A stretch of 48,416 nt of DNA from Candidatus Poribacteria bacterium (GTDB lineage Bacteria; Poribacteria; WGA-4E; WGA-3G), in contig JAJEET010000023.1 of the NCBI GenBank assembly GCA_022820835.1, positions 1-48,416 of the forward strand, written 5' to 3'. This document shows, piece by piece, positions 27,565 through 36,733 of the stretch (positions are counted from its first letter, which is position 1; every line of letters starts with the position of its first letter). The translations under genes and the position numbers were made by a program. The notes below the pieces were generated by a model, which was not told where the DNA came from, did not search any database, and was given only the letters and a program-made list of their open reading frames with translations.

Positions 27565-28708
27565 TACACCTGAACCTAAAATGTGGCAAAAGTGGCGCAG
27601 TGAATTTCCTGTAACCGAAACTTACGTTTACATGAACCATGCTGGTGTGGCACCGTTATCGCGACGCGTGCAGGATGCGATGGCAGGATTCATCGACGAC
27701 GCGACGTTTCATGGTGCTGTCCATGCGGAAGATTGGGCAGAAACAGCAGAGGCGTGTCGTTTAGCGGCGGCACAGTTTATCAACGCCGATGTCACCGAAA
27801 TCGCCTTTATGAAGAATACGACCCAAGGCATTCTCATTGCGGCGAACGGTATCAATTGGCAAGCAGGAGACAACGTCGTTACAACAGCGGTTGAATTTCC
27901 TGCAAATATCTATCCATGGTGGAGTTTGAAGGAACGCTACGGTGTCGATACGCGCATGGTGCCAGAACGGGACGGACGCATCTGTATTGAAGATATTACC
28001 TCTGCGGTTGATGAGCGTACGCGCGTTTTAACGATCAGTCATGTGGAATTTGCTTCCGGTTTCCGAAACGACATTGCGGCACTCGGTAAGCTCTGCCGGG
28101 AACGCGATATCTGGTTCGTTGTAGACGCTATTCAAGGTCTCGGTGTGATTGAAATGGATGTGAAATCTTGTAACATTGATATTCTTGCCGCCGATGGACA
28201 TAAATGGTTATTAGCACCGGAAGGTGCTGCGATCTTCTACTGTGCCGACGAGAGACGAGAACAGTTGATCAACACGAATATCGGCTGGGCAAGTGTCGTA
28301 AATCCGCGCGATTTTCTCACTTACGACCTAACGCAGCGTCCGGATGCGACCCGTTTTGAGGAGGGATCTTATAATAGCGTCGGTTTATATGGACTTAAAG
28401 CAGCGATTGACTTACTTCAAGACATAGGTATCCGAGCTATTGAAACACGCGTTTTGGAACTCACAGCGCGATTAATCGCTGGATTAGAGGCGAAAGGTTA
28501 TTGCGTGATCACGGTGAAAAAAGACGCGGAACGAGCAGGGATTGTCATCTTTGAAAGTGGGCGGCACACGCCTACCGAACTCTATGAGATGCTTTATGCC
28601 GAAAATATCATTACAGCGGAACGTGGAAGCGGGGTCAGGGTCTCGCCACATTTCTATAATACGACATCCGAAATTGACCGGCTGCTTGAAGTACTACCCG
28701 ACCTGTAA
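27557..28708 (+). CDS. Class V PLP aminotransferase / cysteine desulfurase-like protein
   Basis: This 383-residue protein starts at a GTG with GAAGGGG upstream, overlapping the glycosyltransferase gene. The Asp/Gln pair of the PLP site is in FVVDAIQGLGVIEMD and the cofactor Lys in DILAADGHKWLLAPEGAAIF. MNHAGVAPLSRRVQDA at the start resembles isopenicillin-N-epimerase and selenocysteine-lyase-like members. I see no conserved Cys loop like that of IscS/SufS, so I would not call it a sulfur-mobilising enzyme. The substrate is unknown, possibly an amino sugar or amino acid linked to the adjacent glycan genes. Confidence 0.82.
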   Translation: MNSTPEPKMWQKWRSEFPVTETYVYMNHAGVAPLSRRVQDAMAGFIDDATFHGAVHAEDWAETAEACRLAAAQFINADVTEIAFMKNTTQGILIAANGINWQAGDNVVTTAVEFPANIYPWWSLKERYGVDTRMVPERDGRICIEDITSAVDERTRVLTISHVEFASGFRNDIAALGKLCRERDIWFVVDAIQGLGVIEMDVKSCNIDILAADGHKWLLAPEGAAIFYCADERREQLINTNIGWASVVNPRDFLTYDLTQRPDATRFEEGSYNSVGLYGLKAAIDLLQDIGIRAIETRVLELTARLIAGLEAKGYCVITVKKDAERAGIVIFESGRHTPTELYEMLYAENIITAERGSGVRVSPHFYNTTSEIDRLLEVLPDL

Positions 28709-28724
28709 AAAAACAAGGGAAAAA

Positions 28725-30215
28725 ATGCAAACTACATACACACAAAATCATACGCATCGACAGATAGCGAGAACTGTTTTACCTATCTGTCTACCGCTTA
28801 TTCTTGGATGTCTACTGATGCTGAGTTCGTGTACAATGCCGGGCGGCAATCGGAACATTAGCAAGATCCGTCTCTCTATCCAGAATACACTCCCCATCCC
28901 TCGAAAAAATGTGCCGATTGTGCTGACTGGAACCGAACTCCGAAACGTCAACCCTGATTTTTCGTTTAAAGCGTATTCCATCGTTACAGGGAAAGCACCG
29001 CGGGAGGTGATGATACCATCACAAGCAGACGACTTGGACAACGATGGCGAACTCGACCAGCTCTGTTTCCTGCTGAATTTAGGAGATGGAGAGACAAAAG
29101 AGGTCTCCATTCTTTACGATCCGAGTTATAGGGGGAACATAACGCTCGACATCAACAAACAGACGCGGGCGGCTATCTTTCCAGAACTGAAGGTCATCGC
29201 GGCAATGGAATCCAATTTGATAGCCTATCTTCTGAAACCGAACGGGGCATTCATCGCATACGGCAAAAAACGGGTGGAACTTTTCAGTATGGACACAATG
29301 TTCCAATATGAATTAGATCCGCAGAGACCGCTTTCACCAGAACTCATACCTCACTTTGCTAGTAACGATATATCCCTCTCTCAGCAGGTCCAAATAGAAA
29401 TAGAGAAACCAGAAGAACAGTGGGTCATACGCGATCTTGAGAACCAAGAGTCCTATTTTATCCGAAAATCATACCACAGCGAGGTTTCCCAGCTCGGACA
29501 GGAAACGCAGACAGACGGACAATTAAATGTCGCTAAATCAATTGGGTTATCGCTGAACGCGCTTTTAGACTTTGAAACCACCGATATGGTCCCATTGAAC
29601 TCCGCTGAAGGTTTAATAGGTTGCGGCGGGATAGCACTCTGGAATAAGGCATCGGAAACGATGACTCCGTTACCAACAGAGGGGAACTACATCCGGATCC
29701 TCGCAAATGGCGCAATCCGCTCTGTTGTTCAAAGGATTGTCCCCGAGTGGAATATCAACGGTGAAACGAGACAGTTAACGTCAACGACCTTCATCTATGG
29801 AGAAAATCCGTGGATTGAGCATCACATCCATATCAATGGAAATCTTCCCACGAATTACGCGATTGCCACAGGTATTCCGAATCTGCAAGGTCTGAATAGC
29901 GTAGACAGAGAACAGGGGGCGATATGGAATTGGGGAACAGACCCGAGTGGAATAGACACACTCGGTATCGCACTCATCGTACCTGCGGGGCGCGATGCAG
30001 TGTTTATGGACTCGGATGCTTCCGAGAAACCGATCTTACCGGTTATTTTGACTCCGGGTGCAGATGGCAGACTTAACTACCGTACGTTCGCGATTTGGGG
30101 TGGCGGTATTGATGGGTTTGAAACAGAAGCGGAATTCGCGGAGCACCTGCAATTTACGACAACAGCATGGACGACACCACCAGTTGTCAAGTTCTTACCA
30201 CCTGAAGAGAAATAG
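28725..30215 (+). CDS. DUF4861-type lipoprotein
   Basis: A 496-residue protein starting at the ATG at 28725, sixteen bases after the previous stop with AAGGGA before it. The signal peptide ends in a lipobox (LMLSSCTM, Cys near residue 36). The mature part is beta-rich and fits DUF4861, a family seen beside polysaccharide-degrading enzymes: LSIQNTLPIPRKNVPIVLTG, ADDLDNDGELDQLCFLLNLG, NPWIEHHIHINGNL and YRTFAIWGGGIDGFETEAEF. An envelope role in carbohydrate handling is inferred. A longer frame to 28542 overlaps the aminotransferase and is not protein-like. Confidence 0.75.
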   Translation: MQTTYTQNHTHRQIARTVLPICLPLILGCLLMLSSCTMPGGNRNISKIRLSIQNTLPIPRKNVPIVLTGTELRNVNPDFSFKAYSIVTGKAPREVMIPSQADDLDNDGELDQLCFLLNLGDGETKEVSILYDPSYRGNITLDINKQTRAAIFPELKVIAAMESNLIAYLLKPNGAFIAYGKKRVELFSMDTMFQYELDPQRPLSPELIPHFASNDISLSQQVQIEIEKPEEQWVIRDLENQESYFIRKSYHSEVSQLGQETQTDGQLNVAKSIGLSLNALLDFETTDMVPLNSAEGLIGCGGIALWNKASETMTPLPTEGNYIRILANGAIRSVVQRIVPEWNINGETRQLTSTTFIYGENPWIEHHIHINGNLPTNYAIATGIPNLQGLNSVDREQGAIWNWGTDPSGIDTLGIALIVPAGRDAVFMDSDASEKPILPVILTPGADGRLNYRTFAIWGGGIDGFETEAEFAEHLQFTTTAWTTPPVVKFLPPEEK

Positions 30216-30242
30216 CAGTAAGTCAATTTTCGGAGAAAAATC

Positions 30243-30842
30243 ATGCTTATCAAGGAAGAGTGTCTACAACTTATTGCGGACCAGCGTACAGACGAGATCG
30301 TTGTTACGACGATGGGGTGCAGTGTGCCGTGGGGGAAAATATCGACACACCGGTTGGATTTCGCATCCGTCGGGAGCGCGATGGGACACGCCGCCGATTT
30401 TGCGCTCGGTATCGCACTCGCCAGACCGGACAAAAAGGTGGTTGTGATCAATGGCGATGGTAGTATGTTGATGTGTTTAGGCACATTGGCGACGATTACC
30501 GCTCTGAATACACCACCTGCGAACTACCTCCTTTTCGTCTGTGATAACGGTTCCTATGAGGTTACCGGCAATCAACCTGTGCCTGCGGGCAACACCAGTT
30601 TCAGTTGGACGACAATTGCGAAAGGTACCGGTTTTGAAAAGGTTTACGAGTTTGATAACTCAGAAAAACTTGCCGCCGAACTTCCGAGTATCTGGCATGA
30701 AACGGGTCCTGTATTCGTGAGTCTGAAGATTGCTCTGGCACACGAACCGCCGCCGGATCGGTGGGGTGGTTTTCCGTATCCGTATCTACAAGAATCGCTC
30801 GCCGAATCTACACATAAACTCAAGCAGGCACTCGCGGATTAA
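30243..30842 (+). CDS. TPP-binding C-terminal subunit, sulfopyruvate/phosphonopyruvate decarboxylase-like
   Basis: This 199-residue protein consists only of the PP (TPP-binding) domain. The cofactor motif is GDG at 71-73 followed 27 residues later by DN at 101-102. DFASVGSAMGHAADFALGIA and NYLLFVCDNGSYEVTGNQP match the beta subunit of sulfopyruvate decarboxylase and the C-terminal half of phosphonopyruvate decarboxylase. The Pyr-binding partner needed for activity is not in the window. CGGAGA precedes the ATG. It ends the probable operon that begins at 24605. Confidence 0.8.
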   Translation: MLIKEECLQLIADQRTDEIVVTTMGCSVPWGKISTHRLDFASVGSAMGHAADFALGIALARPDKKVVVINGDGSMLMCLGTLATITALNTPPANYLLFVCDNGSYEVTGNQPVPAGNTSFSWTTIAKGTGFEKVYEFDNSEKLAAELPSIWHETGPVFVSLKIALAHEPPPDRWGGFPYPYLQESLAESTHKLKQALAD

Positions 30843-31079
30843 ACCGTCTGAGTCAGGATTCACAGGATAATAGAATTTTCAGGATAGGAAGATTAGAAGA
30901 TTCCTTCGGACACTCAAGATTCAATCGCCGGCTGCATCGGATACCTCAACTTTTTCAAGTGCTTTTATTTCTCATCGCAACGAGTGTCAAGCAGCTATTT
31001 GGATAAAGGTAGCAACTTAGGTGACAAAAGAAAAAAGTTTGAGATAATTACGGAGGCTCCGTTTCTTATTTTCGATACC

Positions 31080-33335
31080 ATGGAATATCTATGTAAATGG
31101 CTATCAATGCTACTCCTCTTTTCTATCGGTGTTAGTGTCCATGCCGAAACTGCGGAACTTCGCGCTGAGGCGTTTCGTACCTACCAGAGTATTGAGATTG
31201 ATGGCGAACTCACAGAACCCGATTGGCAGAAAGCAACGCCTATCCGTCAATTTATTCAATTTGAACCTAATGCAGGCGAACCGCTGACGGAATCAACAGA
31301 AGTTCGGATCCTTTACGATGATAGACACATCTACTTCGGTTTCGTCTGCAGTGAACCTAACCGTTCTAAGATTATTGCCAATAAGATGCGCCGTGATGCG
31401 GAGATGTGGGACCAAGACAACGTCTTTGTGTTATTGGATACTTATAACGACCGGCGTAGCGGTTTCTTCTTCCGGGTCAATCCGTTGGGTGCGCGGGAAG
31501 ATGTGGCACTCATGGACAGCGGTGACAGTCGAAACGAGAACTGGAACGCGGTATGGGACGCTCGATCGAAAATTAATGGCGATAATTGGACGACAGAAAT
31601 TGCGATTCCGTTCAGTCAACTCCGGTTCAAAGGTGAAGAAGCGTTAACATGGGGTTTGAATCTTGGACGCACCATCCAGAAAAACCAAGAAGAAGGCACA
31701 TGGGCACCCGTACCAGCAGCTTATACCTTTCTGGCACGCTATCGGACAACACACTTAGGCACTCTCACCGGTTTATCTGAAATCTCTCAACGACGGAGGC
31801 TCGAGTTTCTACCGTATCTCCTTCCCGGTGTTACCCGCACTGAGGCGGAAGGGGCAACTGGTGTGTTTGATTTTGGCGCAGATATGAAGGTCGGTGTTAC
31901 CTCTAACTTGACAGCCGATTTGACTGTCAACACAGACTTCGCACAGGTTGAAGCGGACCAAGAACAGGCAAATTTAACGCGGTTCAGCCTATTTTTCCCA
32001 GAAAAGCGTCAATTTTTCTTAGAGGGTGCAGGCTTATTCGATTTTGGTATCCCACGCACCAGTTTTAACGCCCCACCGCCGCTCCTGCTTTTCTATAGTC
32101 GGCATATCGGTATTGAAAAAGGTCATGCTATCCCGATTCTGGCAGGCGGAAAGGTTACAGGTAAAGTCGGAAACTTCGGTGTCGGACTCCTGAACGTTCT
32201 CACGGATGGGTACACCGCTAGTGCCACCGACGATCTCGAGGCTGTTGACGTTGATAGAACCAACTATTCGGTGTTGCGTATCAAACGCGATCTTTTCGCT
32301 GGTTCAAGCATCGGCGTAATTGGGGTGAATAAGCAAGCTCCTGACGCACACAATTTAGCAACTGGCGTTGATTTTATCTATCGTCCGACCGACAAGATGA
32401 ATTTTCGAGGTCTCTGGGCACGCACCTTTGAACCGAATGAAATTCGGAACGGAGAAACCTCTCCAGGGAACAGTGTCTCATCCAATGAAATATCCGTGGG
32501 AAACACGGACGCACTGTACTTCGGCGGAAATTGGCAGAGCGAAGTTGCGCGAGTGAACGCCTCCTATACGGACATCGGGGACGATTTTAACCCAGAAATT
32601 GGGTATGTATATCGGACAGGCAGCCGATGGTTTCGTAGCGAAGTCCGAGCCACTCCTTATCTCCGTCGATATGGGTTTCGACGTATGTGGATTGGACCGG
32701 AGATCGACATCATTCTCAATTCGGACAATGAATTAGAAACACGAACTTTTATTTGGAGCACGTGGCTCGAATTGGAAACCAGCGGTTGGGGTGGTATCCG
32801 AATCTACCGGAACTTTGAGAACCTCACGGAGGACTTTGAAATTCGGGAAGGGATTATCATTCCGCCGGGCAAGTACAATTACAACAACTATAGTCTTATA
32901 CTTAATGCTGAAGGTAAGGTCCTCAATGGCCGTTTAGGATTTAATGTCGGGGATTTCTACAACGGTACCCGACGTGGATTTGACATCCGTCTCGATTTTC
33001 GATTCGCTGGACGCTTTAGTTTTGAGCCGAGATATGAGTTTAACCGCATCACACTCCCACAACACGATGAGCCTGACGAACGGATATCCTTTGATACAAA
33101 CGTCTTCGGTGGGCGTGTTGTTTATTCCTTTTCCACCGACCTTTTCACGAAATTCTATGTCCAATGGAACAGTGACCGGAATCTGATTACCACGAATTTC
33201 TTAGTCAATTACATCTACCGTCCGGGTAGCGATTTCTATTTCGTTTTCAACCAGACGTATGGAACAGACAGTTTGACATCGGGATTGATGGATACCACTG
33301 TGGTCGGTAAAGTTACGTACTGGTGGAATCCATAA
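31080..33335 (+). CDS. Secreted DUF5916 protein with N-terminal CBM9-like domain
   Basis: About 751 residues from the ATG at 31080, which gives a signal peptide (CKWLSMLLLFSIGVSVHAE). A carbohydrate-binding family 9-like beta-sandwich spans roughly 25-215 (IEIDGELTEPDWQKATPI, VRILYDDRHIYFGFVCSE, IAIPFSQLRF). The rest matches DUF5916 with a predicted outer-membrane beta-barrel (FSLFFPEKRQFFLEGAGLFD, YSRHIG) and ends in a strand with GKVTYWWNP. Members occur with carbohydrate or protein degradation genes; the exact role is unknown. The only GGAGG is 25 bases from this ATG, so the start is chosen from the signal peptide. Confidence 0.8.
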   Translation: MEYLCKWLSMLLLFSIGVSVHAETAELRAEAFRTYQSIEIDGELTEPDWQKATPIRQFIQFEPNAGEPLTESTEVRILYDDRHIYFGFVCSEPNRSKIIANKMRRDAEMWDQDNVFVLLDTYNDRRSGFFFRVNPLGAREDVALMDSGDSRNENWNAVWDARSKINGDNWTTEIAIPFSQLRFKGEEALTWGLNLGRTIQKNQEEGTWAPVPAAYTFLARYRTTHLGTLTGLSEISQRRRLEFLPYLLPGVTRTEAEGATGVFDFGADMKVGVTSNLTADLTVNTDFAQVEADQEQANLTRFSLFFPEKRQFFLEGAGLFDFGIPRTSFNAPPPLLLFYSRHIGIEKGHAIPILAGGKVTGKVGNFGVGLLNVLTDGYTASATDDLEAVDVDRTNYSVLRIKRDLFAGSSIGVIGVNKQAPDAHNLATGVDFIYRPTDKMNFRGLWARTFEPNEIRNGETSPGNSVSSNEISVGNTDALYFGGNWQSEVARVNASYTDIGDDFNPEIGYVYRTGSRWFRSEVRATPYLRRYGFRRMWIGPEIDIILNSDNELETRTFIWSTWLELETSGWGGIRIYRNFENLTEDFEIREGIIIPPGKYNYNNYSLILNAEGKVLNGRLGFNVGDFYNGTRRGFDIRLDFRFAGRFSFEPRYEFNRITLPQHDEPDERISFDTNVFGGRVVYSFSTDLFTKFYVQWNSDRNLITTNFLVNYIYRPGSDFYFVFNQTYGTDSLTSGLMDTTVVGKVTYWWNP

Positions 33336-33471
33336 TGTTTTTGGATGACGCAGTTTTGGAGAAGCACTCGGTCAACGTATAAAGAATACTATAAAACTGA
33401 ATTGTCCTGTGAAAAGCGGGTTAAAGCAAATTAGGTGTTAATTGGAAGTGCAGTAGATGGGAGTGTTTACG

Positions 33472-33693
33472 ATGTATTTGGTATGTTATGCCTGCAGGCA
33501 CGGCTATGGCGTGCATCAGGAAAGCATTGATTTTGTAAAACAGCAGGCCTGTTCAAATGGACACGTTCACGATATACGGTGCAGATGTGGTCGGAAGATA
33601 TATGTCGTCCAACGGGTTGATTCAAAGCGTTGGAAGTCTATTGATCGTAAAGTGCTTTGGAGATATCCGGACGAACGCACGCCCGGGACGTAA
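33472..33693 (+). CDS. Small zinc-ribbon-like protein
   Basis: A 73-residue protein with CYAC at residues 5-8 and a later Cys, Cys-x-Cys-Gly (CRCGRKIYVV at 37-46), suggesting a zinc ribbon of the form Cx2C...CxC. GGGAG lies nine bases before the ATG at 33472. It ends 21 bases before the ABC transporter gene, whose product carries a similar ribbon near residue 145. The open frame also contains an upstream ATG at 33457 without a good ribosome binding site. I do not recognise a family; it could be non-coding. Confidence 0.45.
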   Translation: MYLVCYACRHGYGVHQESIDFVKQQACSNGHVHDIRCRCGRKIYVVQRVDSKRWKSIDRKVLWRYPDERTPGT

Positions 33694-33714
33694 GGATGGG
33701 AGAACAGATAAGGA

Positions 33715-36057
33715 ATGGCAACAGCAGAGACACCGACGGGTACGCTTGACGCGCTGCCCGATTCATTGGAAGAGACGTTACAACGTCTGAATGTCCCAAC
33801 AGAACAGATCCGATTTGCGGTCCGAAGCGATATAAGTTCAACAGGCAGTTACGGCGAAGAGTGGTTCATACTGACAGAGGCTGCGATATTCAGCGTAACC
33901 GGTGCAGGTGAGGTGCTTCACTATATCCCTTATAAAAGCGTGTTGGCTATCCGCGCTGAAGTCGTGGTAGATGCGGGTCTCTTGGTACTGGAAACAGAAG
34001 AAGGAACAGTAGACCTCATCCGTTATTCCAACGGTTTTGCACCGAAATTCGGGTTCGTGGCGCGATTTATCGGAGACGAGATCGAGTTCCAAAACGGTAA
34101 GCGCGATGAAGCACCGATTTGGGACTATAAGACTGAGGATCACTCTTGTAAAAGTTGTGGACGCCTGTTACCAGACGAGTATTCACCGTGTCCGGCATGT
34201 ACAAAGAAACACAAGGTGATGTTACGGATTTTGTCTTACATAAAACCGTATCGGGGTAGGGCAATCCTGTATATTATATTCCTTATCGTTGGAACAGTCA
34301 TTACATTAATGCCTCCGTATTTCACACGCATCCTTGTTGATGATATCTTGTTGTTGAGTGAGACCCCTAACGCTGTGCTAAACGCATCAGAGACGTGGTT
34401 GGGTGAAATATTCAGGGGTATTCAACCTCTCGTTATCGCTTTATCTGTGGCTGTAGGTATGCTGTTAGCTATACGGGTTATCGGCACAATTTTTTCAATT
34501 TTCCAACAACGTCTGGGGGCTTGGTTGACCTTCCGTATCGCTTCAAACATCCGGGCACATGTCTACCAGCATCTTCATGACCTGTCCATCCGATTTTTCG
34601 ACAAACGAACCACTGGAACGGTTATCTCACACATTACCGAGGACAGCGAAAGACTTCAAGACTTCATGTTAGAAGGACTTTCATTCCTCAGTGTGCAGCT
34701 GTTTCTCTTCTTCGGGATTGGAAGCATGCTTTTCTTCATGAACTGGAAATTGGCGTGCTTTGTCTTGATCCCGATTCCGATAATCGTTTTTGGAGCGAGT
34801 TGGTTCTGGAGGAAAGTCCGAAGTCTTTGGCACCGTGCCTATCGTCGGCGTTCAAAACTCTTTGATGTTGTCAATGATTCCGTATCAGGCATTCGGGTCG
34901 TCCGTGCCTTTGGACAACAGAAAGACGAAGTCAACCGGTTTGGACGTGCGAATATCGATGCCCGGGACTATGAGACCCATGCTGAGATGATCTGGTCAAC
35001 TTATTACCCGCCTTTGATGTTTGCTGTCCAGTTCGGAACCCTCATCGTTTGGTATGTCGGTGGACTTGATATGATTACCGGTAGACTTGATATGATTACC
35101 GGACCCATGAAACTTGGTACCTTGTTCGCGTTCCTCGGTTACCTCACTATGTTTTATGAACCGTTGCGGTATGTGAGCCCGCTTATCAATTGGGCTTCGC
35201 GCTCAATGACGGCAGCGGAACGGCTTTTTGAAGTCATAGACTCACAACCGGAACAGTTTGACGATGGCACTCTTAAAGCGATGCCGAATATCGCTGGAGA
35301 GGTGAAATTTCACAATATGACCTTCGGTTATGAGTCGCACAAACCGGTATTGAGAGATATTAATCTTCACGTCCAATCTGGCGAGATGATCGGACTTGTC
35401 GGTCATTCCGGTGCCGGGAAGTCAACGCTTATTAATCTGATCTGCCGTTTCTATACGCCCGACTCTGGACGTTTAGAAATTGATGGCGAAGATATTAAGC
35501 AGATCGACCTCAAGGATTTGCGGAGACAGATCGGTGTTGTGCTACAGGATCCGTATCTGTTTAGCGGGACCATTGCGGAGAACATCGCCTACGCGCATCC
35601 AGATGCCTCTATAGAGGATATTATTGCGGCAGCCAAAGCAGCAAATGCTCATGAATTTATCGTCAAATTCCCCGATGGCTATGATACGGAAGTCGGTGAA
35701 CGCGGGGGCAGTCTGTCCGGTGGTGAACGGCAACGTATCTCAATCGCACGGGCGATTTTGCACAACCCGCGTATCCTAATTCTCGATGAAGCCACCTCGT
35801 CTGTAGATGTGGAGACGGAGAAAAAGATTCAGCAGGCGATTGACAGGTTGGTCCAGAATCGGACAACCTTTGCGATTGCGCATCGACTCTCAACGCTCCG
35901 AAATGCGGATCGCCTCTTCGTGATTGAGAAAGGGAGAGGCGTTGAGTGCGGGTCTCACGAGGAACTGATGGCAAAAAAGGGGATATACTTCAAACTGGTG
36001 GAGACGCAACGCGAAGCCGCTAATATTCGTGCCCAAGTACTAGCCGTGGAGGGGTAA
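33715..36057 (+). CDS. ABC exporter with N-terminal PH-like and zinc-ribbon domains
   Basis: This 780-residue half-transporter has an extra N-terminus. Residues 1-140 form a mostly beta domain, and a zinc ribbon follows (Cys at 145, 148, 159, 162). Six membrane helices lie at about 175-490, followed by a nucleotide-binding domain: Walker A GLVGHSGAGKSTL, signature LSGGERQRISIARA, Walker B ILILDEATSSVD and an H-loop His in AIAHRLSTLRNAD. It belongs to the MsbA-like type that I recall being linked with DUF1854 proteins and, in other bacteria, with cyanophycin genes. The DUF1854 gene starts two bases after its stop. No cyanophycin gene is visible. A seven-residue tandem duplication lies in a membrane-domain loop. 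Confidence 0.88.
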   Translation: MATAETPTGTLDALPDSLEETLQRLNVPTEQIRFAVRSDISSTGSYGEEWFILTEAAIFSVTGAGEVLHYIPYKSVLAIRAEVVVDAGLLVLETEEGTVDLIRYSNGFAPKFGFVARFIGDEIEFQNGKRDEAPIWDYKTEDHSCKSCGRLLPDEYSPCPACTKKHKVMLRILSYIKPYRGRAILYIIFLIVGTVITLMPPYFTRILVDDILLLSETPNAVLNASETWLGEIFRGIQPLVIALSVAVGMLLAIRVIGTIFSIFQQRLGAWLTFRIASNIRAHVYQHLHDLSIRFFDKRTTGTVISHITEDSERLQDFMLEGLSFLSVQLFLFFGIGSMLFFMNWKLACFVLIPIPIIVFGASWFWRKVRSLWHRAYRRRSKLFDVVNDSVSGIRVVRAFGQQKDEVNRFGRANIDARDYETHAEMIWSTYYPPLMFAVQFGTLIVWYVGGLDMITGRLDMITGPMKLGTLFAFLGYLTMFYEPLRYVSPLINWASRSMTAAERLFEVIDSQPEQFDDGTLKAMPNIAGEVKFHNMTFGYESHKPVLRDINLHVQSGEMIGLVGHSGAGKSTLINLICRFYTPDSGRLEIDGEDIKQIDLKDLRRQIGVVLQDPYLFSGTIAENIAYAHPDASIEDIIAAAKAANAHEFIVKFPDGYDTEVGERGGSLSGGERQRISIARAILHNPRILILDEATSSVDVETEKKIQQAIDRLVQNRTTFAIAHRLSTLRNADRLFVIEKGRGVECGSHEELMAKKGIYFKLVETQREAANIRAQVLAVEG
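35064..35103 (+). repeat. In-frame 21-base tandem duplication in the ABC transporter
   Basis: ACTTGATATGATTACCGG occurs twice in a row, 21 bases apart, encoding LDMITG-R-LDMITG-P near residues 450-463. It keeps the frame and lies in the stretch just before the last membrane helix, so it probably lengthens an outside loop. Confidence 0.85.
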
Positions 36058-36058
36058 A

Positions 36059-36628
36059 ATGGAGAATGGAAACGAAAAAAAAGGAGCCGTACTGACTACA
36101 GATAATACAGCAAGATCGGTGTCGTCTGGACCGGATGATTTTACGCCGCGCTACTTCGACGCAGCCGATCTAACATTTACACGTGCTGAAGTCGGGACAG
36201 CACGTCTTGAAATACATGAAGAAGCGTGTTATTTGCGGGTAGTGGTGCGGCGGCTTATGCCACTCAGCAATCCTGACGGCTACATCTCACTCGCAGCCGA
36301 CGAAGATACAGAAATCGGTATCCTCGTGAATCCCTCGGAACTTGCACCAGAGAGTCTGAAAATTCTACAAGAAGAGTTGGATAAAAGGTATTTCACACCG
36401 ATAATCCAAAAAATTTATCGCGTAAAGGAGCAATTCGGTATCCATGAGTGGGAAGTTGAAACGAAGCGCGGGCGTATAACGTTCTCGGTGCGCGGGTTGA
36501 ACCAGAATATCAAACAGGTACCACCGGCACGGCTTTTTGTGACGGATGTGCGCGGCAATCGGTACGATATTCCAGATTATCGGGAGTTAGATGCACAGAG
36601 TTATCACCAAATTCAACGGCACCTCTAA
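36059..36628 (+). CDS. DUF1854 protein, partner of the ABC exporter
   Basis: A 189-residue soluble protein. The C-terminal part matches DUF1854: PDGYISLAADEDTEIGILVN, LQEELDKRYFTPIIQKIYRV, KEQFGIHEWEVETKRGRITF and DVRGNRYDIPDYRELDAQSY. The start is tightly coupled to the exporter gene, with one base between stop and start. DUF1854 proteins regularly accompany this type of ABC exporter; the molecular role is unknown. The first 45 residues are low complexity and may be unfolded. Confidence 0.8.
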   Translation: MENGNEKKGAVLTTDNTARSVSSGPDDFTPRYFDAADLTFTRAEVGTARLEIHEEACYLRVVVRRLMPLSNPDGYISLAADEDTEIGILVNPSELAPESLKILQEELDKRYFTPIIQKIYRVKEQFGIHEWEVETKRGRITFSVRGLNQNIKQVPPARLFVTDVRGNRYDIPDYRELDAQSYHQIQRHL

Positions 36629-36733
36629 GGATACCGAGGATAAGACAAGACCAAAACCCAGAAGCTTTGAACTTCTTAACAAAAATCAGATCAGCGATCA
36701 TACGTCCCGTAACAAGCCGCAAGGTCCATAAAA

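Noticed and set aside
27557..28708. Cysteine desulfurase feeding selenium to the selenoprotein
   Set aside because: The conserved Cys loop of such enzymes is not visible and the gene lies in a glycan-type operon far from the selenoprotein.
28542..28724. N-terminal extension of the DUF4861 lipoprotein
   Set aside because: It overlaps the end of the class V aminotransferase gene and would place the signal peptide inside the protein; the ATG at 28725 has its own ribosome binding site.
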